From Arthrobacter globiformis (GTDB taxonomy: Bacteria > Actinomycetota > Actinomycetes > Actinomycetales > Micrococcaceae): 64,000 nucleotides of DNA. Each line of letters starts with the position of its first letter. Position 1 is the stretch's first letter. Below, piece after piece: positions 42,699-51,376 of this stretch. The DNA lies in assembly GCF_030815865.1 (NCBI RefSeq), contig NZ_JAUSXI010000001.1, positions 124,001 through 188,000 on the forward strand, given 5' to 3'. The position numbers and the translations under genes were made by a program. The notes under the pieces are model-generated. The model made no database searches and had not been told where the DNA came from. It saw nothing but the letters and a program-made list of their open reading frames with translations.

Positions 42699-43130
42699 GT
42701 GGGTGTGATCATTGGACCCCGCGTGATAGAGGCGGGACTTTCCCTTCGGCTGGTGCTGATCTCGCCTGTGGCCGTGGCGGCGGGCTTCCCGTCCCCCGCC
42801 CAGGACTACTTTGACGGGCGGATCGACCTCAACGAGCACCTGATCAAGGACATCACCAGCACCTACATCGTGCGGGTATCCGGGGACTCGATGGAACAGG
42901 CCGGCATCAGCGACGGCGACGAACTGATCGTCAACCGGGCACTGGAACCTCGCGACGGGTCCGTGGTCGTCGCAGTGCTGGACGGGGAACTCACCATTAA
43001 GCGGCTGAAGATCACCGCGGCGGGTGTGGTCCTCCAGGCCGCCAACCCTCTGTATCCGGACATCAACGTCCCGGCGCTGGCCGACCTCACCATCTGGGGC
43101 GTGGCCACGAGGTGCCTCCACCATGTCTAG
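42699..43130 (+). CDS. umuD: UmuD-like S24 peptidase, DNA polymerase V accessory
   Basis: 143 residues from a GTG with AAAGGG upstream. S24 LexA/UmuD fold with nucleophile Ser64 ([12 protein letters not shown]) and general base Lys101 ([10 protein letters not shown]). The autocleavage site is probably Ala28-Gly29 (AVAAGFPSP). RecA-promoted cleavage would activate the neighbouring UmuC polymerase. Controlled by the LexA box immediately upstream; overlaps umuC by 8 bp. Confidence 0.92.
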   Translation: MGVIIGPRVIEAGLSLRLVLISPVAVAAGFPSPAQDYFDGRIDLNEHLIKDITSTYIVRVSGDSMEQAGISDGDELIVNRALEPRDGSVVVAVLDGELTIKRLKITAAGVVLQAANPLYPDINVPALADLTIWGVATRCLHHV

Positions 43131-44406
43131 CACTCGGCAGCAAATAGCGCTGGTGGACGTGAACTGCTTTTATGCCAGTGCGGAGCGGGCCTTCGACCCC
43201 TCTCTGGAAGGCAAGCCGCTCGTGGTGCTCTCCAACAACGACGGCTGCGCCGTGACCCGCAGTCCGGAGGCCAAGGCCCTGGGGATCAGCACGGGCGAAC
43301 CGTGGTTCAAGCTCGCCCCCCGGGCCAAGGAATGGGGCCTCATTGCCCGGTCCAGCAACTATGAACTGTACGGCGACATCAGCGCCCGCGTCATGGAGCT
43401 GCTGGGGCGCTACTCGGCCTGGCTTGAGGTGTACAGCATCGATGAGGCCTTCCTGGGCGTCAAGGGCAGCCCCGAACAGGTGGTGGGCCTCGGCCGGACC
43501 ATCAAGGCCGCGGTCCAGCGCAACGTCGGGGTGCCCGTGTGCGTAGGCATCGCCGCCACCAAGACGCTCGCCAAGCTCGCCAACCGGTGGGCAAAGAACA
43601 ACCCCGCGCTCGGCGGGGTGTGCCGCTGGGAGTCGATGGACCCGGAAGCACGTGAACTGCTCATGGCCCGGCTGCCGGTATCGGAGGTCTGGGGCGTGGC
43701 GGGGCGGCTGGAGAAGCGGCTGAACGCCGTGGGGATCTGCTCCATCCTGGAGCTCAGCCGGGCCGATCCGGTGATGGTGCGCGACCGCTTTTCGGTAGTG
43801 CTCATGCGCACCGTGCTGGAGATGCGTGGAACACCCTGCATACCGCTGGAGGAGGAACGCTTGGGGCGGGATCAGTTGATCTTCTCGCGCTCGTTTTCCA
43901 CTCCCCTGACGTCGGTCCCCGAATTTCGCCAGGTCCTGAGCGTTTACGCGCAGCAGGCCAGTGCCCGGCTGGCCCGGCACCACCTTCAGGCCAAGGTCCT
44001 CACCGCGTTCGCCGGCACGTCCCATTACAACCCGAAGGACAAGTCGTTTCCCTCGGTGTGCGTTCCGCTGCCCATGCCCACCTCAGACCCGGTACTGCTC
44101 ACCAGGGCTGCCCACGCCCTGCTTCCCGCGATCCAGGATGGCGTCAAATACGCCCGCGCCGGCATCATGGTGACCGACCTGCGGCCCTCCGACAGCCAGC
44201 AGCCCCTTGAGCCCTTCACCAACCCGCACGAGGAACGCGGGATCGGCCCGTTGCTTGAACAGATCAGCCGGAAGTACGGCAGGGGCACCATTGGACTCGG
44301 GTTCGCAGGCTTGAGGAGCGACCTGGACTGGAGCATGAAACGCGGAATGCGTTCGCCGCGCTACACGACGCACTGGGACGAGCTGCCGGTGGTGCGCGCG
44401 GCATGA
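43123..44406 (+). CDS. umuC: UmuC-type Y-family DNA polymerase V
   Basis: 427 residues. Y-family palm residues in [18 protein letters not shown] and [10 protein letters not shown] (Asp-Glu), the fingers ([20 protein letters not shown]), the HhH motif ([20 protein letters not shown]) and the little-finger DUF4113-type C-terminus ([20 protein letters not shown]). Performs error-prone bypass synthesis after SOS induction. Starts inside the umuD end, so the two are co-translated. Confidence 0.94.
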   Translation: MSSTRQQIALVDVNCFYASAERAFDPSLEGKPLVVLSNNDGCAVTRSPEAKALGISTGEPWFKLAPRAKEWGLIARSSNYELYGDISARVMELLGRYSAWLEVYSIDEAFLGVKGSPEQVVGLGRTIKAAVQRNVGVPVCVGIAATKTLAKLANRWAKNNPALGGVCRWESMDPEARELLMARLPVSEVWGVAGRLEKRLNAVGICSILELSRADPVMVRDRFSVVLMRTVLEMRGTPCIPLEEERLGRDQLIFSRSFSTPLTSVPEFRQVLSVYAQQASARLARHHLQAKVLTAFAGTSHYNPKDKSFPSVCVPLPMPTSDPVLLTRAAHALLPAIQDGVKYARAGIMVTDLRPSDSQQPLEPFTNPHEERGIGPLLEQISRKYGRGTIGLGFAGLRSDLDWSMKRGMRSPRYTTHWDELPVVRAA

Positions 44407-44435
44407 CCGGCAGCGGCGAACCGGTCCGCGATCAG

Positions 44436-44636
44436 TCAGTCCACAAATTCAGACTGCGTCTCGATGAAATCCCACTCGGCTTCGGTCAGGATTGCCTGCG
44501 GCGTGTCCGGGTGCGGACCTCCCGCCTCGGCAATCCCCTGCATCACGAACACCGGAACGTCGCCGGCCCGCAGGTTCTCGCGAAGCCACTCCTTGCTTTT
44601 CAAGTCCAGATCAAGCCACCACATGTAAATCTGCAT
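44436..44636 (-). CDS. Small acidic protein, unknown function
   Basis: 66 residues from MQIYMWWLDLDLKSKEWLRE; contains GDVPVFVMQGIAEAGGPHPD and ends in an acidic helix (ILTEAEWDFIETQSEFVD). Its composition is protein-like and it does not mirror another gene, lying in the gap between umuC and the stress-protein gene in the opposite direction. The ribosome site (AAAGGCGG) is modest. Not recognised. Confidence 0.55.
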   Translation of the reverse strand: MQIYMWWLDLDLKSKEWLRENLRAGDVPVFVMQGIAEAGGPHPDTPQAILTEAEWDFIETQSEFVD

Positions 44637-44813
44637 GGGACGCCGCCTTTCTACGTCTCCACGCTAGGCTCGCCGCGGCCGGGATTCAAGGGAAGATCAG
44701 CACTCTTCTCCACGGGGCAGCAGCCGTACCGCAGGGCTGAAAACCGCCGCTGAGCTGGGGCGCAGGCGGCAGGGGCTCTGGTCTTTCCTGATGCTGCAGG
44801 CACACAATTGATT

Positions 44814-45320
44814 ATGGATGCAGAGCATTTCAGCGGCCCGCCTCCCCTCCTAGTGGGTATGGTTCCCGGCCAGCATCCGGAGGTCCTCAAGACCGCCGTC
44901 ACCCTGGCCCAAAAGCTGTCCGCCCCGCTGCTGTGCGCCTACGTGGACGAGGCAAGCTACCTGGTTGAGTGGGATCCCGCGCGCTCTGCGCACCGGCTTT
45001 CCCTGCATCCCGACAGGGACGACGACGACATCCGTTCAGTAACGACGGATCTGAAGTCGGCCATCGGCTCGGCCATGCAGGACGGAGGGCCGGCGTGGAC
45101 CTTGCGCACGCTGGCCGGGGATCCCGCCCGGGCCCTCGGCAGGCTGGCATCGGAAGTCGATGCTCCGATGATCATCGTGGGCACGCCGGAGCGCGGCTTC
45201 GGGCACCGGATCACGGAACTCCTGAACGGCTCCGTGGCTGCCTGGCTCACCCACCATCAAAGCCGTCCCGTGCTGGTGGTCCCGTTCCGGATGGCCGCAC
45301 ACCAGGACCGGGCCGAATAG
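44814..45320 (+). CDS. Universal stress protein, UspA family
   Basis: 168 residues from ATG 44814 (a TTG 6 bp earlier is possible). One Usp domain with the ATP-binding motif spread over IIVGTPERGFGHRITELLNG and SVAAWLTHHQSRPVLVVPF. Unlike many Usp proteins the N-terminal Asp is replaced (LLVGMVPGQ). Role: cytoplasmic nucleotide-binding stress protein, details unknown. A separate hairpin-rich region follows before csoR. Confidence 0.85.
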   Translation: MDAEHFSGPPPLLVGMVPGQHPEVLKTAVTLAQKLSAPLLCAYVDEASYLVEWDPARSAHRLSLHPDRDDDDIRSVTTDLKSAIGSAMQDGGPAWTLRTLAGDPARALGRLASEVDAPMIIVGTPERGFGHRITELLNGSVAAWLTHHQSRPVLVVPFRMAAHQDRAE

Positions 45321-45442
45321 TCAGTCGCGCCACAAGGCAGCCGCAGAAAAGTAAAGCGAAAGTAGTTATTCGAGGTGGTGGCCAACTTGGCTACCCGGCA
45401 AGTAAGCTGATCAGGCAGGCCGATGAGGCCCGCCCAAAGACT

Positions 45443-45487
45443 GCTCCGGAGTGCGTATCCCCCAATAACGCGCTCCGGAGCTTTTTT
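45443..45487 (+). terminator. Intrinsic terminator with C-rich loop
   Basis: Stem GCTCCGGAG-T-GCG (45443-45455) with CGC-G-CTCCGGAGC (45469-45481): 13 pairs including one T/G wobble, and a loop containing five C. It is followed by six T (45482-45487), the clearest Rho-independent terminator in the window. It ends either the stress-protein mRNA or a separate short RNA made from about 45330. Confidence 0.85.
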
Positions 45488-45573
45488 GTTGCCCGAAAAC
45501 CTCCGGCACCGGACCATTCCTTTCCGCACCATCACCTTTCGCATCCACTTCGGCTTGCCCCCATCCTTGACTA

Positions 45574-45590
45574 ATACCCCCTAGGGGTAT
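45574..45590. promoter_or_regulatory. csoR: CsoR operator of the copper operon
   Basis: ATACCCCCTAGGGGTAT, the classical copper-sensing repressor palindrome. A -35 (TTGACT, 45567-45572) and a -10 (TATAAC, 45588-45593) flank it with a short 15-bp spacer, so CsoR would occupy the promoter core. The csoR ATG follows at 45602, making a very short or leaderless mRNA likely. Confidence 0.92.
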
Positions 45591-45601
45591 AACTTGAGGT
45601 C

Positions 45602-45958
45602 ATGGAAACTTCCGAAGGACGGACGCCGACGGCGCCTAACGAAGAAGCGATTGCTGAAGCCCCGCAGCACGGCTACACGGCCGACAAGGATGCGTACCTG
45701 CGCCGTCTCCGACGGATCGAGGGACAGGTCCGTGGAATTGCCCGGATGGTTGAGGAAGACAAGTACTGCATCGACATCCTGACGCAGGTGGCGGCCGTGA
45801 CCAAGGCCCTGCACGCCGTCAGCTTGGGCCTTGTGGAAGAACACATTGGCCATTGCGTTGTCGGGGCGGCCTCCGAACCTGATCCTGACCTGCGGGCTGA
45901 AGCCATCGACCTCAAGGTCAAGGAGGCGGCGGGTGCCATCGGACGCCTGCTGCGCTAG
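45602..45958 (+). CDS. csoR: Copper-sensing repressor CsoR
   Basis: 118 residues of the CsoR/RcnR family. The Cu(I) ligands Cys56, His81 and Cys85 (DKYCIDIL, EEHIGHCVVG) have the same spacing as in Mycobacterium CsoR (25 and 4). Apo-CsoR represses, Cu(I) releases. The first 25 residues are a variable Pro/Ala-rich extension. First gene of csoR-copZ-copA under the palindromic operator. Confidence 0.96.
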   Translation: METSEGRTPTAPNEEAIAEAPQHGYTADKDAYLRRLRRIEGQVRGIARMVEEDKYCIDILTQVAAVTKALHAVSLGLVEEHIGHCVVGAASEPDPDLRAEAIDLKVKEAAGAIGRLLR

Positions 45959-46016
45959 CCGCAAACCACCAACCACCAGCCGACCACCCCGTCGTCGCAC
46001 CAACAAGGAGTCAGCA

Positions 46017-46247
46017 ATGAGCACCATCTCCACCAAAGTCCACGTCTCCGGCATGACCTGCGGGCACTGCGTATCGGCCGTCAGCGAGGAGCTCGAGGCG
46101 CTGGCCGGCGTCGAGGAGATCGACATCGACCTCAATGCCGGCGGCGTTTCGACTGTCACCATCACCTCCACGCAGAAACTCTCCCCCTCCGAAATCGGCG
46201 AGGCTGTGGCCGAGGCGGGCTACCTGGTGGTGGCCAACGAGGCCTGA
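46017..46247 (+). CDS. copZ: Copper chaperone, heavy-metal-associated domain
   Basis: 76 residues, one HMA ferredoxin-like domain with the metal site SGMTCGHCVSAVSEEL (MxCxxC). Delivers Cu(I) to CopA and CsoR. AAGGAG precedes the ATG. Lies 58 bp after csoR and 59 bp before copA. Confidence 0.95.
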   Translation: MSTISTKVHVSGMTCGHCVSAVSEELEALAGVEEIDIDLNAGGVSTVTITSTQKLSPSEIGEAVAEAGYLVVANEA

Positions 46248-46306
46248 CCCGCCTCCCATTCGCACCGAGCACGACCAAAAGCGGGCACGACCAAGAAGGA
46301 CCAGTC

Positions 46307-48682
46307 ATGGGCACCGAACATCTTTCCGCAGGCCCCGCCAGCCGGGTGATCGAACTCGACGTCGAGGGCATGACCTGCGCGTCGTGCGTGAACCGTGTGG
46401 AAAAGAAGCTGGCCAAGCTCGAAGGCGTCCAGGCCACCGTCAACCTCCCCTTGGAAACAGCCCACGTGACCGTCCCGGCCGGCATCACGGACCAACAGAT
46501 CACAGACCAGGTAGCCTCAGCCGGTTACAAGGCAAGGATCAAACGACCTGCGCACGGAAGCCAAGAAGAAGAGAGCGCCCGGCACGAGGCCATAGCGACT
46601 TCGGCGGAGGTCGACCCGCACCACGAAGACCACATGTCGCACGGCGGCAAGGCATCAGAGCTGAAGCCGCGCCTGCTCGTCGCTGCGGGTCTGGCCGTGC
46701 CGGTGTTCCTCATCTCGATGTTCCCGGCTTTCCAGTTCTCCAACTGGGGCTGGGTGGTGGGCGCGCTGGCACTGCCGGTGGTCAGCTGGGCGGCGTGGCC
46801 GTTCCACAAGGCGGCGGCCGTCAACGCCCGCCACTTCGCGTCCACCATGGACACCCTGGTATCGCTCGGTGTCATCGCCGCCTACCTGTTCTCCGCCTGG
46901 CAGCTCCTCGCCGACCCCCGCCTCACCGAACACCCCGGCATGGAGCAGATGGGCGCTGGCTCGGGCGGCCTGTACTTCGAGGTGGCCAGCGTGGTCACCA
47001 CGTTCCTTCTGCTGGGCCGGTTCCTGGAGGCGAACGCCAAGTCGAAGGCCGGTGACGCCCTGCGCGCCCTCCTGGACCTGGGCGCCAAGGACGCTACCAT
47101 CCTGCAAGACGGCGCCGAGGTAAAGATCCCGGCAAGCCGGCTGGCGGTCGGGGACCTGATCGTGGTCCGCCCGGGCGAAAAGATCGCCACCGACGGCGTG
47201 GTGGTGGACGGCGCCTCGGCGGTGGACGCCTCGCTGGTCACCGGCGAATCCGTTCCCGTGGACGTCGGTCCGGGCAGCCTTGTCACCGGTGCCACCATCA
47301 ACGCGTCCGGCCGGATGCTGGTCCGGGCCACGCGCGTCGGCGCGGAAACCACCTTGGCCCAGATGGGGCGGCTCGTTTCCCAGGCGCAGACAGGAAAGGC
47401 GCCCATCGCCCGGCTTGCTGACCGCATCAGCGCAACATTCGTGCCGGTGGTCCTGGCCATTGCCCTTCTCACGTTCGCCGGCTGGCTGCTGGCAGCTGGG
47501 CCTGACATCACCGGCCCGGAGCTCCGCTCGGCCTTCACGGCCGCAGTGGCCGTGCTGGTCATCGCCTGCCCCTGCGCCCTTGGCCTGGCTACCCCCGTGG
47601 GTCTCCTGACCGGCACCGGCCGCGGCGCGCAACTGGGCATCCTCATCAAGGGCCCGCAGGTCCTGGAGGACACCCGCACGGTGGACACCATCCTGCTGGA
47701 CAAGACCGGAACCGTCACCAGCGGCCAGCTCTCCGTCGAGGCCACCGTGGCATTCGCTTCGTTCAGCGAGGCGGAAGTCCTGCGGCTGGCCGGTGCGGTC
47801 GAGTCGGCGTCGGAGCATCCGATCGCCGCCGCGATCGCCGCCGCCGCACGGTCAGCCGTGCCCGCCACGGGCCAGCGGTCGCACACCAGCCGCAGCGGCA
47901 GTGAAGCGGACGACGGCGCCGCCCTGCCCGCCGTCGTCGGCTTCCATTCCGCGCCGGGCGGCGGAGTGGTGGGAACCGTGGAAGGCCGGCTCGTGATTGC
48001 CGGGCGCAGCGGGTGGCTGCGGGACAACGGCGTGGAGCCCCCGCCGGCACAGGATCAGGCGCTCCGCGCCGCGGAACAGTCCGGTGCCACGGCCATCTGG
48101 GTGGCAGTCGACGGCGAGACGGCCGGCATCGTCGAGTTGCGGGACACGGTCAAAGCGGGCTCGCAGGCCGCTGTCGCACGGCTTAAGGCCCTCGGGCTGC
48201 GGCCCATGCTGCTCACGGGCGACAACGCCGCGGTCGCAGCCCAGGTGGCCGCCGCCGTCGGTATTGCCGCGGAGGATGTTTTCGCTGGCGTCCTGCCCGA
48301 GGGCAAGGTGGAAGCGGTCCGTCGGCTGCAGGCTGGCGGCGCGACCGTGGCCATGGCAGGAGACGGCGTGAACGACGCCGCGGCCCTGGCGCAGGCCGAT
48401 CTGGGCATCGCGATGGGCTCCGGCACGGACGTGGCGATCGAAGCCGCCGACCTGACCGTGATGGGCAACGACCTGGGGCAGGTGGCCACCGCGATCGAAC
48501 TGTCCCGCCGCACCCTGGCCACCATCAAGACCAACCTTTTCTGGGCCTTCTTCTACAACGCGATGGGCATTCCACTGGCGGCCCTCGGCCTGCTCAATCC
48601 GATGATCGCAGGCGTGGCCATGGCAGCGAGCTCGGTGCTGGTGGTGGCTAACTCGCTGAGGCTCCGCCGCTTCGGCAGATAG
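46307..48682 (+). CDS. copA: Copper-exporting P1B-type ATPase
   Basis: 791 residues. One N-terminal HMA domain (MTCASC at residues 22-27), a His/Glu-rich linker (DPHHEDHMSHG), eight transmembrane helices, the actuator loop with VTGESVP, the transport motif Cys-Pro-Cys (421-423, VIACPCALG), phosphorylated Asp465 in LLDKTGTVTSG, SASEHPIAAAI and the hinge AGDGVNDAAALAQAD. Exports Cu(I). The nucleotide domain carries an extra Ser/Arg-rich insertion (TGQRSHTSRSGSEADDG). Last gene of the csoR operon, followed by a palindromic repeat. Confidence 0.96.
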   Translation: MGTEHLSAGPASRVIELDVEGMTCASCVNRVEKKLAKLEGVQATVNLPLETAHVTVPAGITDQQITDQVASAGYKARIKRPAHGSQEEESARHEAIATSAEVDPHHEDHMSHGGKASELKPRLLVAAGLAVPVFLISMFPAFQFSNWGWVVGALALPVVSWAAWPFHKAAAVNARHFASTMDTLVSLGVIAAYLFSAWQLLADPRLTEHPGMEQMGAGSGGLYFEVASVVTTFLLLGRFLEANAKSKAGDALRALLDLGAKDATILQDGAEVKIPASRLAVGDLIVVRPGEKIATDGVVVDGASAVDASLVTGESVPVDVGPGSLVTGATINASGRMLVRATRVGAETTLAQMGRLVSQAQTGKAPIARLADRISATFVPVVLAIALLTFAGWLLAAGPDITGPELRSAFTAAVAVLVIACPCALGLATPVGLLTGTGRGAQLGILIKGPQVLEDTRTVDTILLDKTGTVTSGQLSVEATVAFASFSEAEVLRLAGAVESASEHPIAAAIAAAARSAVPATGQRSHTSRSGSEADDGAALPAVVGFHSAPGGGVVGTVEGRLVIAGRSGWLRDNGVEPPPAQDQALRAAEQSGATAIWVAVDGETAGIVELRDTVKAGSQAAVARLKALGLRPMLLTGDNAAVAAQVAAAVGIAAEDVFAGVLPEGKVEAVRRLQAGGATVAMAGDGVNDAAALAQADLGIAMGSGTDVAIEAADLTVMGNDLGQVATAIELSRRTLATIKTNLFWAFFYNAMGIPLAALGLLNPMIAGVAMAASSVLVVANSLRLRRFGR

Positions 48683-48684
48683 CA

Positions 48685-48750
48685 CCCAACTGAGTAGCAG
48701 CTGAGGGCGTTCCCAGCGCTGGGAACGCCCTCAGCTGCGACTTACTTGGG
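48685..48750. repeat. Palindromic repeat, copy 2 (after copA)
   Basis: The core is a perfect 21-bp inverted repeat without loop (48697-48717 and 48718-48738, left arm starting GCAGCTGAGGGCGTTCCC), flanked by CCCAACTGAGTA and ACTTACTTGGG. Shares CCCAACT, GTAGCA, and GGGCGTTC/GAACGCCC blocks with the element at 19971-20036. It lies between the convergent copA and DUF2277 genes and can end transcription from both. Confidence 0.85.
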
Positions 48751-48777
48751 TGGCGGGGCCACGTAGGCGGCGGACTG

Positions 48778-49050
48778 TCAGGCAGTACCGAAGCGGACGG
48801 CCGAGCGGGCCTTCGCCTTGGCCGCCTCCTCGTCGCGGTCCTTGGCGGGAGCGTGGCTAACGAGGGAGTCGAGCAGGTGCTGGGTCACGTGTGCTATCTC
48901 GTGCACGGCGTGCTCGAACGCCTCCTCATTCGCCTTCGACGGCTTGGTACTGCCGCTCACTTTGCGTACGTACTGCAGCGCTGCGGCGTGTATCTCCTCG
49001 GACGTAGCGTGCGGTTCGTAGTTGTGGAGGGTACGGATATTCCGGCACAT
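48778..49050 (-). CDS. DUF2277-family protein
   Basis: 90 residues beginning MCRNIRTLHNYEPHATSEEI, the unmistakable N-terminus of the DUF2277 family, followed by AALQYVRKVSGSTKPSKANE and an alpha-helical tail. Function unknown. Usually a stand-alone gene in actinobacteria. The stop is 28 bp from the palindromic repeat. Confidence 0.9.
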   Translation of the reverse strand: MCRNIRTLHNYEPHATSEEIHAAALQYVRKVSGSTKPSKANEEAFEHAVHEIAHVTQHLLDSLVSHAPAKDRDEEAAKAKARSAVRFGTA

Positions 49051-49184
49051 ACCCCCATGCTAGGCTCTGGAGCGCCGAGGATCGACCCTTTCGCGCCACT
49101 CGGGAGGGCACCGCCCATGGGGAGGACTGCATGGGGAGCGCTGCCCATCGACACCGTTTCGGGCCAAAGGATAGTTTTGAGGCA

Positions 49185-49244
49185 ATGGATCTTCCGGACG
49201 AGCCGGAGGCCGCTGGGGATGCCGACTGGATCGGGTCCGTTTAA
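49185..49244 (+). CDS. Possible 19-residue leader peptide upstream of WXG100
   Basis: An ATG frame (MDLPDEPEAAGDADWIGSV) preceded by TTGAGG, ending 16 bp before the WXG100 start. It is acidic and shares no known motif. It could be translated ahead of the WXG100 protein, but a chance frame is as likely. The rest of the gap 49051-49184 shows nothing else that I recognise. Confidence 0.2.
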   Translation: MDLPDEPEAAGDADWIGSV

Positions 49245-49260
49245 TTAGAGGAGATAGCTG

Positions 49261-49527
49261 ATGGCAACTTGGGGTGCAGATGTTGAACAGCTGAGGAACT
49301 TGAGCAGGCAGCTCAATGCTGGTTCGACTGAAATCCAGAGGCAGAAGAACGTGCTGTCAAACTTGCTCACGAACACGGAATGGACGGGCCCGGACGCGGT
49401 GCAGTTCCGCGGCAAGTGGGAGAGCGAGCACGTTCCAGCCCTCGCCAGGGTGGCACAGGCACTGGAAGAGGCGGGCCAGCAGGCAACCCGCAACGCCCAG
49501 CAGCAGTACGACGCTTCCCAGGGCTAG
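49261..49527 (+). CDS. WXG100-family protein (ESAT-6-like)
   Basis: 88 residues, two predicted helices around the WTG turn (LTNTEWTGPDAVQFRGKW), with the C-terminal helix ending RNAQQQYDASQG. AGAGGAG precedes the ATG. These small proteins are substrates or partners of type VII (ESX) secretion. No EccC, EccB or other ESX component and no second WXG partner is in the window, so it must work with machinery elsewhere or in another role. A hairpin follows 14 bp after the stop. Confidence 0.88.
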   Translation: MATWGADVEQLRNLSRQLNAGSTEIQRQKNVLSNLLTNTEWTGPDAVQFRGKWESEHVPALARVAQALEEAGQQATRNAQQQYDASQG

Positions 49528-49541
49528 ACCGGGAACGCAGC

Positions 49542-49574
49542 GGAGGGCCGGACGCAGCCTGCGTCCGGCCCTCC
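49542..49574. terminator. Hairpin after WXG100 gene
   Basis: Perfect 14-bp stem GGAGGGCCGGACGC (49542-49555) / GCGTCCGGCCCTCC (49561-49574), loop AGCCT, lying between the convergent WXG100 and EamA genes. No T run, so efficiency is uncertain. Confidence 0.65.
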
Positions 49575-49602
49575 GGCATTTAAGCGGTGCAATATTGAAG
49601 AC

Positions 49603-50721
49603 TCAGGGGACGGGTTCGACGTCGTTCGCGAGGTCAAGCGGTCCAGTCACCGCTGCCTGGTCTTCCGCTTTGGCTCCCCGGAGCTCATCCAGCCGGACGA
49701 ACAGTACCCCGCCTACAATCAGCACGCCGCCGAGGAGCTGGATGGGGCCGGGCAGTTCGCCAAGCAACAGCCAGGCCCAGATCACGGCGAACAGGACCTC
49801 AGTGAGGGATACGAACGAGGCCACCTTGGAGCCGAGTGCGCGTGCAGCCATGATCCCCGAGACGTAGGCCAGAACGGTGGCCAGCAGCACGAGGCCGCCC
49901 AGCGGAACCCACCATGGGGTGGTCCACGGGCCGAGTTTGGTGTCGGCCGTGCTGATGGCCATGGGGAGGAGTCCGGTGGCTGCCGTCAGCCACATCACCG
50001 CGGCACCTACCAGAAGCCCGCCCGACGCGAGAACGATGGGCGGCAGGGTGTCATTCTGCTTGGCCGTGATGAAGAAGTACATGGCCAAGCAGACGGCAGC
50101 GGCGAGACCCCAGAACACACCGACGGCGTCGATTTTCACTGCACCGGTGAGGTCCAGGACGAGGACGAGACCGCCCAGGGACAGCAGCGTCCCCGCTACT
50201 GTCAGGGGGCGGGGCCGCTTCCGGCTGGCCACCCAGAGCCACAGGACGATCAACACCGGGGCGAGGTATTCGAGCAGGAGCGCCACACCAACGGATAGCC
50301 GGTCCACGGCGTTGAAGTAGAACAGCTGGCATGCAGCCACACCGATCAGGCCAAACAGCACGATCGTGACCCAGTTGGACCGCAGCTGGGTCCAGCGCCC
50401 GCGAAGCGCCGGAACAGCGGGAATGGCGAGGATGAGTGCGGCCGCTGTCAGCCGGGCAGTCACGGCGGCCCCGGGTGTCCAGCCGGTCTCCAGCAGTGAC
50501 TTGGCAAAGGAGCCGGAAAGCCCGAAGACGGCAGACGAAAAGAGGGCGATGCCCAGTCCTGACGCAACGAAGCCGGAGGCCTTTGCCGAGGCCGGGGCCG
50601 TGACGGCTGCCGGAGTGCCTGCCATCGCTGCAGCGTGCATCCCGGAGCCGGCGTTGCGCGTTGAAGCCGACCGGAGGGAGGACGTCTGCGTCATGTGGGC
50701 GCGGTTGTTCAATGCGGGCAC
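49603..50721 (-). CDS. EamA/DMT-superfamily transporter (RhaT/YddG-like)
   Basis: 372 residues from a GTG preceded by GGGAGG, with an alternative ATG at 50694. After a polar 55-residue N-terminus there are ten hydrophobic segments in two EamA repeats (GLSGSFAKSLLETGWTPGAA; ALGSKVASFVSLTEVLFAVI). Second-repeat signature ASFVSLTEVLFAVIWAWLLL is typical. A drug/metabolite or amino acid exporter; substrate unknown. Divergent from the CGNR regulator (71 bp), which may control it. Confidence 0.88.
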   Translation of the reverse strand: MPALNNRAHMTQTSSLRSASTRNAGSGMHAAAMAGTPAAVTAPASAKASGFVASGLGIALFSSAVFGLSGSFAKSLLETGWTPGAAVTARLTAAALILAIPAVPALRGRWTQLRSNWVTIVLFGLIGVAACQLFYFNAVDRLSVGVALLLEYLAPVLIVLWLWVASRKRPRPLTVAGTLLSLGGLVLVLDLTGAVKIDAVGVFWGLAAAVCLAMYFFITAKQNDTLPPIVLASGGLLVGAAVMWLTAATGLLPMAISTADTKLGPWTTPWWVPLGGLVLLATVLAYVSGIMAARALGSKVASFVSLTEVLFAVIWAWLLLGELPGPIQLLGGVLIVGGVLFVRLDELRGAKAEDQAAVTGPLDLANDVEPVP

Positions 50722-50792
50722 GGATGCCTCCCGTCAGGAGTAAAGTGGGGTATTGGTCCTGACACTACGCCCCGGCACTGTAAGGAGTCAAG

Positions 50793-51338
50793 GTGGTTTT
50801 TGCCCCTGACACGGAACTCTCACTGCGCTTCGTGGTGAACCTCATCAACTCTGCCGCTAATGGCGAGGAAAGCCTGGCTACGGTGGAGGACCTCGACGCG
50901 TTCCTGCGGCAGGAGGGCTTCACCGGCTCCCGCACCCACGACGCCGCCGAACTGGCCAGCATCCACGCACTGCGCGCAGAACTGGCAACACTGTGGACCG
51001 CCAACGAGGATGCGGCCGTGGCCACTGTGAACCGCCTCCTGCGGGAAGCCCGCGCACTCCCCCAACTCCTCAAGCACGACCAGTGGGACTGGCACCTGCA
51101 CGCCACCACGCACGATGCCCCGCTGGTGGACAGGATGGGCACCGAAGCCGCCATGGCGCTGGTGGACGTGATCCGCAGCAAGGAGATGGACCGCATGCTG
51201 GTGTGCGCGGCCGATGACTGCAACGCGGCGGTCCTCGACCTCAGCCGCAACCGGTCCAAGCGGTACTGCGACACCGGAAACTGCGCCAACCGCGCGCATG
51301 TCGCGGCCTACCGTGCGCGCCGCGCCAGCGGGGAGTAA
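50793..51338 (+). CDS. CGNR zinc-finger regulator (ABATE domain)
   Basis: 181 residues from GTG with AAGGAG upstream. N-terminal ABATE domain (LSLRFVVNLINSAANGEESL) and C-terminal CGNR zinc finger with four cysteines in CAADDCNAAVLDLSRNRS and RYCDTGNCANRAHVAAYRAR. Such proteins are thought to be stress- or metabolite-responsive transcription factors of actinobacteria. Its divergent position makes the EamA transporter the likely target. Confidence 0.9.
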   Translation: MVFAPDTELSLRFVVNLINSAANGEESLATVEDLDAFLRQEGFTGSRTHDAAELASIHALRAELATLWTANEDAAVATVNRLLREARALPQLLKHDQWDWHLHATTHDAPLVDRMGTEAAMALVDVIRSKEMDRMLVCAADDCNAAVLDLSRNRSKRYCDTGNCANRAHVAAYRARRASGE

Positions 51339-51376
51339 GCGGCGCCAGCGGCGAGTTGGCATGCGGCGCGCATAAA

